Shown here: positions 24,359-33,150 of the stretch, piece after piece
How the letters are laid out: each line of letters begins with the position of its first letter
Position numbering within the stretch: the first letter of the stretch is position 1
Assembly: GCF_019469265.1 (NCBI RefSeq)
Contig: NZ_CP048268.1
Span: 51,001-115,000 of the forward strand
DNA from: Lactobacillus panisapium
GTDB taxonomy: Bacteria > Bacillota > Bacilli > Lactobacillales > Lactobacillaceae
Direction of reading: 5' to 3'
Length of the DNA stretch: 64,000 nucleotides
Notes under the pieces: model-generated
The model's database searches: none
Told to the model about the DNA's origin: nothing
The model's input: the letters and a program-made list of their open reading frames with translations, nothing else
Program-made: the position numbers and the translations under genes

Positions 24359-26335
24359 ATGAATAAGAAGATTAAATTGCTGGCACCAACTGCTGGCGAG
24401 GTTATTAATCTCAGCGATGTTAGTGATCCAGTTTTTGCACAAAAGACACTGGGTGAAGGCTTCGCGCTAAAGCCTAGTTCGGGAGAAATTGTTTCTCCGG
24501 TGAGTGGTCAGGTAGTGATGGTTGCTGAGACTAAGCATGCAATAAGCTTCAAAACAGCTGAAGGTATGGAGATACTAATCCATCTAGGCATTGATACAGT
24601 TGAACTTGACGGTAAGCCATTTACGATTAGCGTCAAAGCAAATGACCAAGTTAAGGCTGGTCAGAGCTTAGGGAAAATGGACTTAGATGCAATTAGTGCA
24701 GCTGGTAAAGAAAACACGGTAATTGTTGCGGTAACCAATACGGCAACAGTTTTAGCTGATATCGAGCTTAAAAAGGGGCAAGTTGCTGCAGGCGATTGTG
24801 CCGCAGTAGTTACCCTGAAAGAAGCAAAACAAGCGACGAAAAATTCTAAGGAATCAAAATACCAAGCAACGGCTAAAGCAATCGTTGATGCAGTAGGCGG
24901 TGCAGATAATGTTAAGAGCGTTATTTACTGTTTTACAAGGTTGCGCTTTACTTTAAAAGACGACAGCATTCCTAATGACGATGAAGTTAGTCAAATAAAT
25001 GGAGTCTTAGACGTAGCCCGTGCTAATAACCAATACCAAGTTGTGATTGGGCAAACTGTTGACGATGTTTATGACGAAGTGATTAAGCTGCTAGGGCCAG
25101 ATTTTGCGGTCCAAGAGCAAACCGGCACCGTTGACAATTCGGCTGCTAAACAAAACTTGAGTTTTGGCGGCAAAATCAAGAATGCTTTCTTCCAATTAAT
25201 CGGGGTTATTACGGGATCAATGATGCCGGTAATTGGGTTGTTAGCTGCCAGTGGTATGTTAAAAGGTATTCTTAATATCTTAACCAATTTTTGCCACATG
25301 TCGACGAATTCGCCAACATATACCATTATTAATGCGATGGGGGATGCAGCCTTTTACTTTTTGCCTTTAATCGTTGGCTTTACTGCAGCCCAAAAATTAG
25401 GTTCTAACCCGGTTATTGTTGCTATTATTGGTGGTTTCCTAATTTATCCTGATTTAGTAAAAATTTATGCCAGTGGCAAGTTTAGTTATTTCCTTGCTGG
25501 TGTAGGGATTAATGCCAATTTCTTCGGTATCCCAATTCATATTCCGCAATACACCTATTCAATCTTTCCGATGATTTTTGCGGCTTGGATGGCTGCCAAA
25601 ATTGAACCGTGGATTAAAAAATGGATGCCAGTTACATTACGGCAGATTTTTACCCCGTTGGTTGAAATTTTCTTAGTCGGGATGACGGTTTTAATTATCG
25701 TCGGGCCAGTGATTTCCTTTATTTCTGAAGGAATTGCAACAGTTCTGCAATGGTTATTAACTGTTAACACCGCATTGTCTGGTTTGATTATTGGTGCGTT
25801 CTACCAAGTTCTGGTTATCTTTGGTCTGCATTGGGCGGTCATCCCAATTATTGCCAATGATATTGCATCTACCGGACACAGTGTTTTGAATGGAATCGTT
25901 TCGGTAACGATGATTGTGCAAGGTGCTGGTGCCTTAGCCGTTTGGTTCAAGACTAAGCATAATCCTGAATTAAAAGGTTTATCACTTAGTGCAGCTATTT
26001 CAGCAGCAGTTGGTATCACTGAACCAGCGATGTATGGGGTCAACTTAAAATATGGTCGCGTCTTTATTACTTCCAGCATTGGAGCAGCGATCGGTGGTTT
26101 AGTCAATGGCCTACTAAAAGTTGATATGTATGGCTTTACTGGTAGTTTGATTGGTTTTCCATCATTTGTTGCTAAGGCAGGGCAAGGCAACCCGAACAAC
26201 CTGCTTAATTTCTGGATTGCTTCAATCGTGACAATTATCGCTGCCTTTTTACTAACCTACTTCTTTGGTTACCAAGAAGGCGATGCAACTAGTCCAAAAC
26301 AGGCACCGAAAAAGAAAAATCTAGCTGATCTATAA
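24359..26335 (+). CDS. treB: PTS EIIABC, probably trehalose-specific
   Basis: A 658-residue fused sugar transporter of the glucose/beta-glucoside superfamily in the order EIIA-EIIB-EIIC. EIIA has the active His75 (IHLGIDTVEL) with His60 as partner. EIIB has the phosphocysteine Cys191 in YCFTRLRF. EIIC follows, with about ten membrane segments and the GITEPAMYGVNL signature. An EIIABC of this size is the trehalose transporter TreB in Lactobacillus acidophilus, where it lies beside treR and treC. Here treR/treC are some 30 kb away but share operators with this promoter, which is why I prefer trehalose over a beta-glucoside. Its EIIA domain may also serve EIIA-less transporters nearby. Confidence 0.75.
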   Translation: MNKKIKLLAPTAGEVINLSDVSDPVFAQKTLGEGFALKPSSGEIVSPVSGQVVMVAETKHAISFKTAEGMEILIHLGIDTVELDGKPFTISVKANDQVKAGQSLGKMDLDAISAAGKENTVIVAVTNTATVLADIELKKGQVAAGDCAAVVTLKEAKQATKNSKESKYQATAKAIVDAVGGADNVKSVIYCFTRLRFTLKDDSIPNDDEVSQINGVLDVARANNQYQVVIGQTVDDVYDEVIKLLGPDFAVQEQTGTVDNSAAKQNLSFGGKIKNAFFQLIGVITGSMMPVIGLLAASGMLKGILNILTNFCHMSTNSPTYTIINAMGDAAFYFLPLIVGFTAAQKLGSNPVIVAIIGGFLIYPDLVKIYASGKFSYFLAGVGINANFFGIPIHIPQYTYSIFPMIFAAWMAAKIEPWIKKWMPVTLRQIFTPLVEIFLVGMTVLIIVGPVISFISEGIATVLQWLLTVNTALSGLIIGAFYQVLVIFGLHWAVIPIIANDIASTGHSVLNGIVSVTMIVQGAGALAVWFKTKHNPELKGLSLSAAISAAVGITEPAMYGVNLKYGRVFITSSIGAAIGGLVNGLLKVDMYGFTGSLIGFPSFVAKAGQGNPNNLLNFWIASIVTIIAAFLLTYFFGYQEGDATSPKQAPKKKNLADL

Positions 26336-26408
26336 GCAATTATTTTAAGTAAAAAAGCTTAATTAATTTGATAAACCATATGGAAAGAATAAGACTAACT
26401 CAGATAGA

Positions 26409-26428
26409 TTAATCAAGAACTTGATTAA
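26409..26428. repeat. inverted repeat after treB
   Basis: TTAATCAAG and CTTGATTAA, perfect 9-bp arms around AA. It lacks a T-run, so it is at best a weak terminator; it may be a processing hairpin or an operator for the transcript starting near 26470. Confidence 0.4.
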
Positions 26429-26469
26429 CTTCTTGTGCAAAATTGATTTACCCATGCTAAAATATAGTC

Positions 26470-26624
26470 ATAAAGAAAAAGAAGCCTTGCAAAAGCAAGA
26501 CCTCTTATCTGAATTTCAAGCAGCCGCTTTAAAGGCGGTTGACTAAAAGTTATAGGTTAATCAAAAAGACCTGTCCCATAACTCGCCAAAGTTATTGTTG
26601 GGACGGTCTTTTTGTTTATTTGCG
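26470..26624 (+). ncRNA. candidate antitoxin RNA of a type I TA pair
   Basis: A non-coding stretch preceded by AT-rich -10-like sequences (TAAAAT/TATAGT near 26458-26468). It holds two short hairpins (TTGC-AAAA-GCAA near 26489-26500; CCGC-TTTAAA-GGCGG near 26524-26540). It ends in the strong bidirectional hairpin at 26563-26624. It runs convergently to the small toxin-like frame at 26616-26705, so both transcripts would share the terminator, as in Fst/par-type systems. The transcription start and RNA itself are inferred. Confidence 0.4.
26563..26624. terminator. bidirectional terminator shared by convergent transcripts
   Basis: AAAAAGACC(T)GTCCCA paired with TGGGAC(G)GTCTTTTT around a 25-base loop that itself contains AATAACTTT/AAAGTTATT-like symmetry. 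T-runs lie on both strands. Confidence 0.8.
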
Positions 26625-26705
26625 TTTGTCGATATCCGTCAACAAGACAATAATAAACGTGGCAAATGCCAGCGCTAATTCTAGTGCATGTTGCACGCTA
26701 GTCAC
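26616..26705 (-). CDS. holin-like / Fst-type toxin peptide candidate
   Basis: A 29-residue peptide beginning with GTG at 26705. It has one hydrophobic helix (ALELALAFATFIIVLLT) followed by the charged tail DIDKRK. Size, helix and basic tail match the putative holin-like toxins annotated in many lactobacilli. A GGAAG site lies four bases before the GTG, which is rather close. The stop lies inside the arm of the shared terminator. It is 18 bases after the AraC stop and could be partly co-transcribed with it. Evidence is by pattern only, and no ATG start is available. Confidence 0.45.
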   Translation of the reverse strand: MTSVQHALELALAFATFIIVLLTDIDKRK

Positions 26706-26723
26706 ATAACTTCCGAATAACTG

Positions 26724-27560
26724 CTACATTGACTCACTCAAAAACTGTTTAGGCGACATACCATAGACTGAATAAAATGCATTGTACAAATTGCGGTAAG
26801 TTTTAAAGCCGGTTTCTTGTGCAATCTGCTCAAGAGAGCGTTTGCCCTTTTGTGCCTCGAGTACTACTTTTTCAAGTCTAATAATATCCAGAATTTCTTT
26901 AAAATTGGTTCCTAGGTTTTTCTTAATGACTTTAGAACAATAACTTGGTGAATAGCCCAAAAACTTTGCCATATCAGTTAAAGTAATACTTTTGGAATAA
27001 TTGATATTAATGTAATCAATTGCCTTGTTTAAAATGCTGATGCTTTTATCATCAGCATTATTTTTATTTACTTTAACAGAATATGAGGAAATGAGCTCTT
27101 TTAAAATCAGTAGACCAGAAGAATATAAGTCTAAAAAGTATTGAATATTTTTGGGATGATTTTCGGTTTGATATATTGCCTGATTAAATAATGCAATTAT
27201 TCGTTCACTAGCTTCTTGCTCAGTAGGGAAGTTAATGTCTTTAAAGATAAATACTTTATCAAATTGATTATTCGTGACTAGTTTTAAAAAAGATAATGGC
27301 AACTGAATACAAAGTACCCAGTTTTTAGATAGGCTCCTAGTTGAATGAATAATGTTGGGATTAATAACTACAAATTCATTTTTATGTAGAAGATAAGTTT
27401 TATTTTGTAGGGTAATCTTTAGTGTACCTTCTTTAACAAAAAGAATTTCAGTGCTTTGATGCCAATGCGGTGCAATAATGCGATCAAGATTTTTTGCTCT
27501 GAAACTGAAAATCTTAAAAGGAATCATTGCCGCATGTGTAATTTCTTCATATTTAATCAT
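26724..27560 (-). CDS. AraC-family regulator
   Basis: A 278-residue regulator with an N-terminal cupin-like sensor (HWHQSTEILFVKEGTLKI near residues 32-50). The C-terminal double helix-turn-helix (about 180-275) includes ITLTDMAKFLGYSPSYCSKVIKK and the conserved GFKTYRNLYNAFYSVYGMSPKQF. It is divergent from the GH3/PTS/GH32 genes and most likely activates them in response to an imported glycoside or its phosphate. Confidence 0.88.
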   Translation of the reverse strand: MIKYEEITHAAMIPFKIFSFRAKNLDRIIAPHWHQSTEILFVKEGTLKITLQNKTYLLHKNEFVVINPNIIHSTRSLSKNWVLCIQLPLSFLKLVTNNQFDKVFIFKDINFPTEQEASERIIALFNQAIYQTENHPKNIQYFLDLYSSGLLILKELISSYSVKVNKNNADDKSISILNKAIDYININYSKSITLTDMAKFLGYSPSYCSKVIKKNLGTNFKEILDIIRLEKVVLEAQKGKRSLEQIAQETGFKTYRNLYNAFYSVYGMSPKQFLSESM

Positions 27561-27677
27561 TAGTTAAAACCTCTATTGCTAGTATTTTACTTTAATAGAA
27601 CAAAAAGTTACAGGTTAGTCTGCTTTTTTATGTATGTTGAACAAGTAAAATCAAAATTATAATAGTTAATAAGTAAA

Positions 27678-27687
27678 TAAGCGCTTA
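27678..27687. promoter_or_regulatory. palindrome TAAGCGCTTA before GH3 gene
   Basis: A 10-bp palindrome 27 bases upstream of the GH3 start. Its core AAGCGCTT recurs at 29994-30001 before the PTS gene, so a shared operator is possible. Confidence 0.4.
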
Positions 27688-27713
27688 ACAGCTTTAAAAA
27701 GGTAATGATAAAA

Positions 27714-29933
27714 ATGAATCAAAAAGAAATAATACGTTTGTTAAAAGACATGAGTTTAGACGAAAAAATAGGTCAACTAATTCAATTATCTGGTGAGTTT
27801 TTTAGTGCTAATGATATCTCAATTGGGCCAATTGAGAAACTAGGAATTTCAAAGAAAATGGTTGACTTGACAGGTTCAATACTCAATGTAGTCGGTGCAA
27901 AAGAAACGCACGAAGTACAAGAAAGACAGATGCAAAAGCAACCCCATCATATCCCAGTGTTATTCATGTCAGATGTAATTTACGGTTATAAAACAATTTT
28001 ACCGATTCCTTTAGGCTTGGGAGCAACTTGGGATTTAAAAAATGTGCGCCAAGCTTTTGTAAACGCTGCTGATGAAGCTTCGGCAGCTGGCAATCACGTT
28101 GCCTTTGCACCGATGGTTGACGTTGTTCGTGATGCTAGATGGGGACGAGTGCTTGAGTCGCCAGGTGAGGATCCGTATTTAAATGCTAGATTTGCGGAAA
28201 ACATGGTTAACGGCCTACAAGAAAATTTAAAAAATAAAAAAGGCCAGGCTGCCTGCGTTAAGCACTATGCTGCTTATGGTGCAGTTGAAGGTGGTAAAGA
28301 ATATAACTCAGTAGATATGTCGATAAGCAATCTGTTTCAGAACTATTTACCGCCTTATAAAGCGGCTGTTGCTGCTGGCAGCGAAATGGTGATGACATCT
28401 TTAACAACACTTAACGGTGTGCCAGCCACTGCTAGTAAAGCACTTTTATCTACAATTTTGCGCCAAAAATGGGGCTTTGATGGTGTGATTATTTCAGATT
28501 ATGCTTCGATTTTTGAACTGATTAAGCACGGATTTGCAGCAAATGAGATTCAGGCTAGTGAAGAAGCTTTCAACGCTAGCGTTGATATTGATATGAAATC
28601 GCCATGTTATGCTAATGGCTTACAGCCCTTAGTTACTAACGGTCAACTTGATGAAGAAAAAATCGATCAGGCTGTTTTACGTGTTCTTAATTTGAAAAAT
28701 CGATTGGGCCTTTTTGAAGATCCATTCTACGGTGCGAGTCCTGAGCGTGAGGCTAAAAGCATTCTAACCTCTACGAAAAGACAACATGCGCGAAAATTAA
28801 GTCAAGAATCACTGGTTTTATTGCAAAATGATAACCACGTCTTGCCCCTAAATAAAGAGCAAAAAGTTGTGCTAATTGGTCCATATGCTAGTCGTAAGAC
28901 CCTAATTGGCATGTGGGCGATTCATGGCAATCCGCAAGATACAATTACTATTGCTGATGGAATGAAGAGATTTATTCCTGATTTGAAAGTATATCAAGGG
29001 ACAGATCTGCAGAGAAGTAAAAAGCTACTGAAGAATCTTGGCTTTCTTAATGAAAAAGAAATTGCTGAAGCTATTTCAACGCCGAAGCAGGAACAAAAAA
29101 ATAATCAAGAAGCACTTGAAGCTGCTAAAAAGGCTGACACAGTGGTATTAGCTTTAGGCGAAGAAACTTATGAGGATGGAGAAGCAGGTTCTAAAACAGA
29201 CTTGCGCTTACCGAAAAATCAACGTCAATTAATTGATCAATTGGCTAATTTAGGCAAGAAGATTATTTTGGTTTTAATAAATGGTAGACCGCTAGTATTA
29301 AATGATATTAAAGATAAAGTTGATGCAATAATTGAGGCTTGGTTCCCAGGAACAGAGGGGGGAAATGCGATTGCCGATGTACTTTTTGGGGAATGCAATC
29401 CTTCTGGCAGGCTGACAATGGAATTTCCTTATTCTAGTGCTGAAGAGCCGTTATATTACAATCATTTATCAACTGGTAGGCCAGAAAGCAATTCACAGCA
29501 TAAAGGTAGATTTGTTTCTAAGTATTTAGATTGTCCTTCAGGTGCATTGTATCCATTCGGCTATGGTTTGTCTTATTGCGATGTGGACTACAGTAGTCTG
29601 CAATTAAGTGCAAACGAAATTACACCTGATCAGGATATCAAGGTTTCAATTAACGTGACTAATACTGGAAAATGTTCAACAACTGAAACGGTGCAGCTAT
29701 ATTTTAGAGATGAGGTAGCATCTGTTGCTCAGCCAGTTAAGCGATTAATTAATTTTCAAAAAGTCCAGTTAAAACCAATGGAAAAGAAGCCTGTAGAATT
29801 TGTACTTTCGCTCAGTGAATTAAGCTTTTTTGATAATACTGGAAATGAAAAAATAGAACCAGGATTTTTCACAATTATGGTGGGACCCAACTCTCGGGAT
29901 GTTTCTTCTGCTAGATTGTATTTTGCTGGTTAA
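27714..29933 (+). CDS. GH3 beta-glucosidase
   Basis: A 739-residue family 3 glycoside hydrolase with three parts: the (beta/alpha)8 domain with RWGR and KHYAAYG and the nucleophile Asp262 in VIISDYASI; the alpha/beta sandwich domain; and a C-terminal fibronectin-III-like domain. There is no signal peptide, so it works on imported glycosides. ATG 27714 is preferred over 27705 because the AAAAAGG site lies only two bases before the latter. It leads a probable operon with a PTS EIIBC and a GH32 enzyme, suggesting use of glycosides carrying both glucosyl and fructosyl units. Confidence 0.88.
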   Translation: MNQKEIIRLLKDMSLDEKIGQLIQLSGEFFSANDISIGPIEKLGISKKMVDLTGSILNVVGAKETHEVQERQMQKQPHHIPVLFMSDVIYGYKTILPIPLGLGATWDLKNVRQAFVNAADEASAAGNHVAFAPMVDVVRDARWGRVLESPGEDPYLNARFAENMVNGLQENLKNKKGQAACVKHYAAYGAVEGGKEYNSVDMSISNLFQNYLPPYKAAVAAGSEMVMTSLTTLNGVPATASKALLSTILRQKWGFDGVIISDYASIFELIKHGFAANEIQASEEAFNASVDIDMKSPCYANGLQPLVTNGQLDEEKIDQAVLRVLNLKNRLGLFEDPFYGASPEREAKSILTSTKRQHARKLSQESLVLLQNDNHVLPLNKEQKVVLIGPYASRKTLIGMWAIHGNPQDTITIADGMKRFIPDLKVYQGTDLQRSKKLLKNLGFLNEKEIAEAISTPKQEQKNNQEALEAAKKADTVVLALGEETYEDGEAGSKTDLRLPKNQRQLIDQLANLGKKIILVLINGRPLVLNDIKDKVDAIIEAWFPGTEGGNAIADVLFGECNPSGRLTMEFPYSSAEEPLYYNHLSTGRPESNSQHKGRFVSKYLDCPSGALYPFGYGLSYCDVDYSSLQLSANEITPDQDIKVSINVTNTGKCSTTETVQLYFRDEVASVAQPVKRLINFQKVQLKPMEKKPVEFVLSLSELSFFDNTGNEKIEPGFFTIMVGPNSRDVSSARLYFAG

Positions 29934-29952
29934 ACACAAATGACAATTTTTT

Positions 29953-29976
29953 ACATGTTTTTAGCGTGAAACATGT
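29953..29976. repeat. inverted repeat between GH3 and PTS genes
   Basis: ACATGTTT and AAACATGT arms separated by 8 bases; no T-run. The second arm is followed by an AAGCGCTT palindrome at 29994. Possible operator or mRNA-stabilising hairpin. Confidence 0.4.
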
Positions 29977-30044
29977 ATAGGATTAAGCTTATCAAGCGCT
30001 TACAATTATCGTGCAAAGTAAAAATTGTACTTAAGGAGGAGAGA

Positions 30045-31454
30045 ATGATGGCTTCAAAAGAGAACCAAAAAATTGCCAAACAAGTCTTTGACGCGATTGG
30101 TGGCAAAAATAATATTGTGTCAACTGCTCATTGTGCTACGAGGCTAAGGCTAGTCGTTCATGACCGAACAAAAGTTGATGAGAAGAAGTTAGATCAAATC
30201 GATAAAGCTAAAGGACATTTTTTTACGTCTGGGCAGTATCAAATCATTTTTGGAACGGGGCTCGTTAATGACGTCTATGAGGCAGTTAAAGAAGCAGGCG
30301 CAGCAACGACAAGTAGCGCAGATTTAAATGATGTTGCCGCAGAAAAATCAGGTTGGTTCCGCAAGGCAATCAGAATGTTTGCAGATGTTTTTGTTCCGAT
30401 TATTCCAGCACTAGTTGCAACGGGTTTGTTTATGGGACTAAAAGGGCTGATTACTCAACCGCAGATCCTGCAAATTTTTGGCATGACGCCTAAACAAATA
30501 CCAGCACAATTTAATACTTATTTTAGTATTCTTACCGGAACTGCTTTTGACTTCTTACCTGTTTTGGTCTGCTGGTCAGCATTTCGCGTATTTGGCGGTA
30601 GTCCTATTTTAGGGGTATTACTAGGGCTAATGTTAGTTAATCCGTCTTTGCCATCTGCTTGGGATGTTGCCCAGGGAACTAAGCCTGCATTAATGTTTTT
30701 CGGTGTGATTCCAGTTGCAGGGTACCAGGCCTCTGTTTTACCAGCTTTTATTCTGGGCTTTTTAGGAGCAAAAACAGAAAAGTGGATTCATAAACATGTG
30801 GTCAATTCCTTGGACTTAATCGTGACGCCTTTTGCAACGCTACTGATAATGAGTATGCTGGGGCTGTTTATTGTTGGTCCCATCTTTAGATCAGTAGAGC
30901 GGGGAATACTTTATGCGACTGAGTGGATTGTTCAACTACCATATGGTTTAGGCGGCCTCATTTGGGGCGGTATCAATCAGATGGTTGTCGTTACTGGATT
31001 GCATCATGCCTTGAATATTGTTGAAATTCAATTGCTAGCGAATACGCACTGGAATCAGGTTAATCCTATCAGTTCTGCTTCAATTGCAGCGCAAGCTGGT
31101 GCAGTTCTTGCGGTCGCTGTAAAAAGCCATTCAAGTAAGATTAAGCAAATAGCTTTTCCATCAACCATTTCAGCTTTACTTGGTATCACTGAACCGGCAA
31201 TTTACGGCATAAATATTAGATTCTTAAAGCCATTTTTGTTTGGCTGTGTTGGAGGAGCAGCAGGAGGATTTCTTTCAAGTATTTTCAACTTAAGGGCAAC
31301 AGGCATGTCAATTACGGTTATTCCCGGAATATTACTATTTCTTAATCAGCAATTGCCTTTATATATCTTGGTTTGCCTAGTTGGCTTTGGGGTTGCATTT
31401 ACACTAACTTACTTTTTTGGCTATAACGATCGGATGTTAAAAGAAGAACGATAG
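30045..31454 (+). CDS. PTS EIIBC, sucrose/trehalose subfamily
   Basis: A 469-residue EIIB-EIIC protein of the glucose superfamily. EIIB has phosphocysteine Cys30 in AHCATRLRLVV; EIIC has the HHALNIVE and GITEPAIYGINIRF signatures. The start follows AAGGAGGA at 30033; an upstream in-frame ATG at 29973 lacks a site. ATG 30048 is an equally good start. No EIIA domain is present, so an EIIA from another protein is required; the EIIABC at 24359 is a candidate. Its position between a GH3 glucosidase and a GH32 fructosidase favours sucrose or a sucrose-like glycoside as substrate. Confidence 0.85.
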   Translation: MMASKENQKIAKQVFDAIGGKNNIVSTAHCATRLRLVVHDRTKVDEKKLDQIDKAKGHFFTSGQYQIIFGTGLVNDVYEAVKEAGAATTSSADLNDVAAEKSGWFRKAIRMFADVFVPIIPALVATGLFMGLKGLITQPQILQIFGMTPKQIPAQFNTYFSILTGTAFDFLPVLVCWSAFRVFGGSPILGVLLGLMLVNPSLPSAWDVAQGTKPALMFFGVIPVAGYQASVLPAFILGFLGAKTEKWIHKHVVNSLDLIVTPFATLLIMSMLGLFIVGPIFRSVERGILYATEWIVQLPYGLGGLIWGGINQMVVVTGLHHALNIVEIQLLANTHWNQVNPISSASIAAQAGAVLAVAVKSHSSKIKQIAFPSTISALLGITEPAIYGINIRFLKPFLFGCVGGAAGGFLSSIFNLRATGMSITVIPGILLFLNQQLPLYILVCLVGFGVAFTLTYFFGYNDRMLKEER

Positions 31455-31463
31455 AAAATAAGT

Positions 31464-31502
31464 AAAGGACTGTTTGATTACCAATAATTAAACGGTCTTT
31501 TT
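31464..31502 (+). terminator. terminator-like hairpin before GH32 gene
   Basis: AAAGGACTGTTTGAT paired with ATTAAACGGTCTTT (one bulge, G-U pairs) and a T-run. It probably reduces, rather than stops, transcription into the GH32 gene 19 bases later. Confidence 0.65.
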
Positions 31503-31520
31503 GTTGTTGAGGATAATTAA

Positions 31521-33053
31521 ATGACTGATAGAAGAAAAGAGTTTAGAAATTTAGTATCTAATTTAAGTTCGGTACCTCAAAATGTGATAACTGAGCAAAA
31601 AAAGCGTGTTGGCCAATCTCCATATCGTCAGCAATTTCATCTGGAAAGTATAATGGGGCAGCTAAATGATCCTAATGGTTTTTCTTTTTTTGCTGGCTAT
31701 TACCACTTGTTTTATCAATCTTTCCCCCTTAAATTTACGCAAAATCCCACTTATTTTGAGCAGGGTTGGCAACACTTAAAATCAAGAAACTTAATTGATT
31801 GGCAGGATTTAGGCCAAGCAATGGCCAATGACACTAAATATGATCAATATGGCGTTTATTCAGGAAGTGCAATTCAAGCCAATAATCGTTTATTTTTAAT
31901 GTATACGGGAAATTCGTGGATTGGGACTAACACGCCACACTGGCACCGGATGCCGACTCAATTAGGAGCCTGGATGGATCGAAATGATTGTGTGACTAAA
32001 TTAAAAAGTCCCTTAATTAAGGGTCGAATCAAAGGCTATACTGGTCACTTTAGAGATCCAAAGATTTTTCAGAAAAAAGGAATATATTATGCTGTAATTG
32101 GGGCACAGAAAACTAATCAAAAAGGGACAGTTCTGCTATATAAGAGTCAAGACTTATTGACTTGGGAAAAAATAGGAGAAGTCAAAACCAATTTTGATAA
32201 AAACATGGGCTATATGTGTGAATGTCCAGATTATTTTGAACTTGCGCATCATGGTGTCCTCCTTTTTTGTCCGCAAGGACTTAATACGAAAAATAATCGT
32301 TTTCTTAATCAATATCAGGCTTGTTATTCTATCGGACAACCCTTAAATCTAAATACTGGTCTGTTTACCGGCACCGAGTTTAATGAGATTGATCAGGGAT
32401 TTGACTTTTATGCTCCGCAAACAATGCTCACACCTGATGGGAGAAGGGTTTTAATTGCTTGGATGAGTATCTTAAATGGTAATGATCCAACAGTAGATTA
32501 TGACTATACTGGCTGCTTAACTTTTCCACGGGAATTAACTTGTGATGGCAAGTATCTTTACCAAAAGCCAATTGATGAGATTAAAGACTTAGCCATTGCA
32601 CAATTGATTGCCGAAAAAACGGTTAGGCAAGAGAAAAAAATTGCCGAGGGCAGGAATCAACGAGACCTAAAATTGACCATAAAATGTGGCTCAAAATCAA
32701 TTTTTGTCCTTGATTTATTTAGTGATGATAAAAATAGTAAACACTTGCGCCTAATACTAAATGCTATTAAAAATCGCTTTATCGTTAACCGAGCTAATGC
32801 AGGTGCTAATTTTGAAGATGAATATGGAACTGAACGCAGTTGTGCAATTGATTTGAGTAAAAAAATTCAATTACGGATTTTGCAGGACACGTCTTCTGCC
32901 GAAATCTTTTTAGAAAATGGTAAATATGTTTTTACGATGAGAGTTTTTACTTCAATTGAACAAAATAAAATATTCGTAACAAGTTTGAATGAAGCGACCA
33001 AAATTGAGTATGAAATTAATTGTTTGCGAGCAATAAAGAGGACTGGTAATTAG
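31521..33053 (+). CDS. GH32 beta-fructosidase (sucrose-6-P hydrolase type)
   Basis: A 510-residue family 32 glycosidase. The three catalytic signatures are present: nucleophile Asp50 in LNDPNG, transition-state Asp179 in FRDP, and acid/base Glu234 in ECPDYF. The C-terminal third forms the usual beta-sandwich. There is no signal peptide, so it hydrolyses an imported, probably phosphorylated, fructoside such as sucrose 6-phosphate. It is the last gene of the AraC-linked locus; the weak terminator upstream suggests lower expression than the PTS gene. Short kestose-like oligosaccharides are an alternative substrate. Confidence 0.88.
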   Translation: MTDRRKEFRNLVSNLSSVPQNVITEQKKRVGQSPYRQQFHLESIMGQLNDPNGFSFFAGYYHLFYQSFPLKFTQNPTYFEQGWQHLKSRNLIDWQDLGQAMANDTKYDQYGVYSGSAIQANNRLFLMYTGNSWIGTNTPHWHRMPTQLGAWMDRNDCVTKLKSPLIKGRIKGYTGHFRDPKIFQKKGIYYAVIGAQKTNQKGTVLLYKSQDLLTWEKIGEVKTNFDKNMGYMCECPDYFELAHHGVLLFCPQGLNTKNNRFLNQYQACYSIGQPLNLNTGLFTGTEFNEIDQGFDFYAPQTMLTPDGRRVLIAWMSILNGNDPTVDYDYTGCLTFPRELTCDGKYLYQKPIDEIKDLAIAQLIAEKTVRQEKKIAEGRNQRDLKLTIKCGSKSIFVLDLFSDDKNSKHLRLILNAIKNRFIVNRANAGANFEDEYGTERSCAIDLSKKIQLRILQDTSSAEIFLENGKYVFTMRVFTSIEQNKIFVTSLNEATKIEYEINCLRAIKRTGN

Positions 33054-33150
33054 AGACTTGCCCGTTTTATTTGCAGGCCTAAATTGCCTAAAAGTTGTCA
33101 CCGTGATTAAATAAAGAAAATATAGATTAGTATTGAACGGGAGATAAACC

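Noticed and set aside
25801..26199. 132-residue open frame antisense to the EIIABC gene
   Set aside because: Proline/alanine-rich antisense shadow with no start signal; the plus-strand gene is certain.
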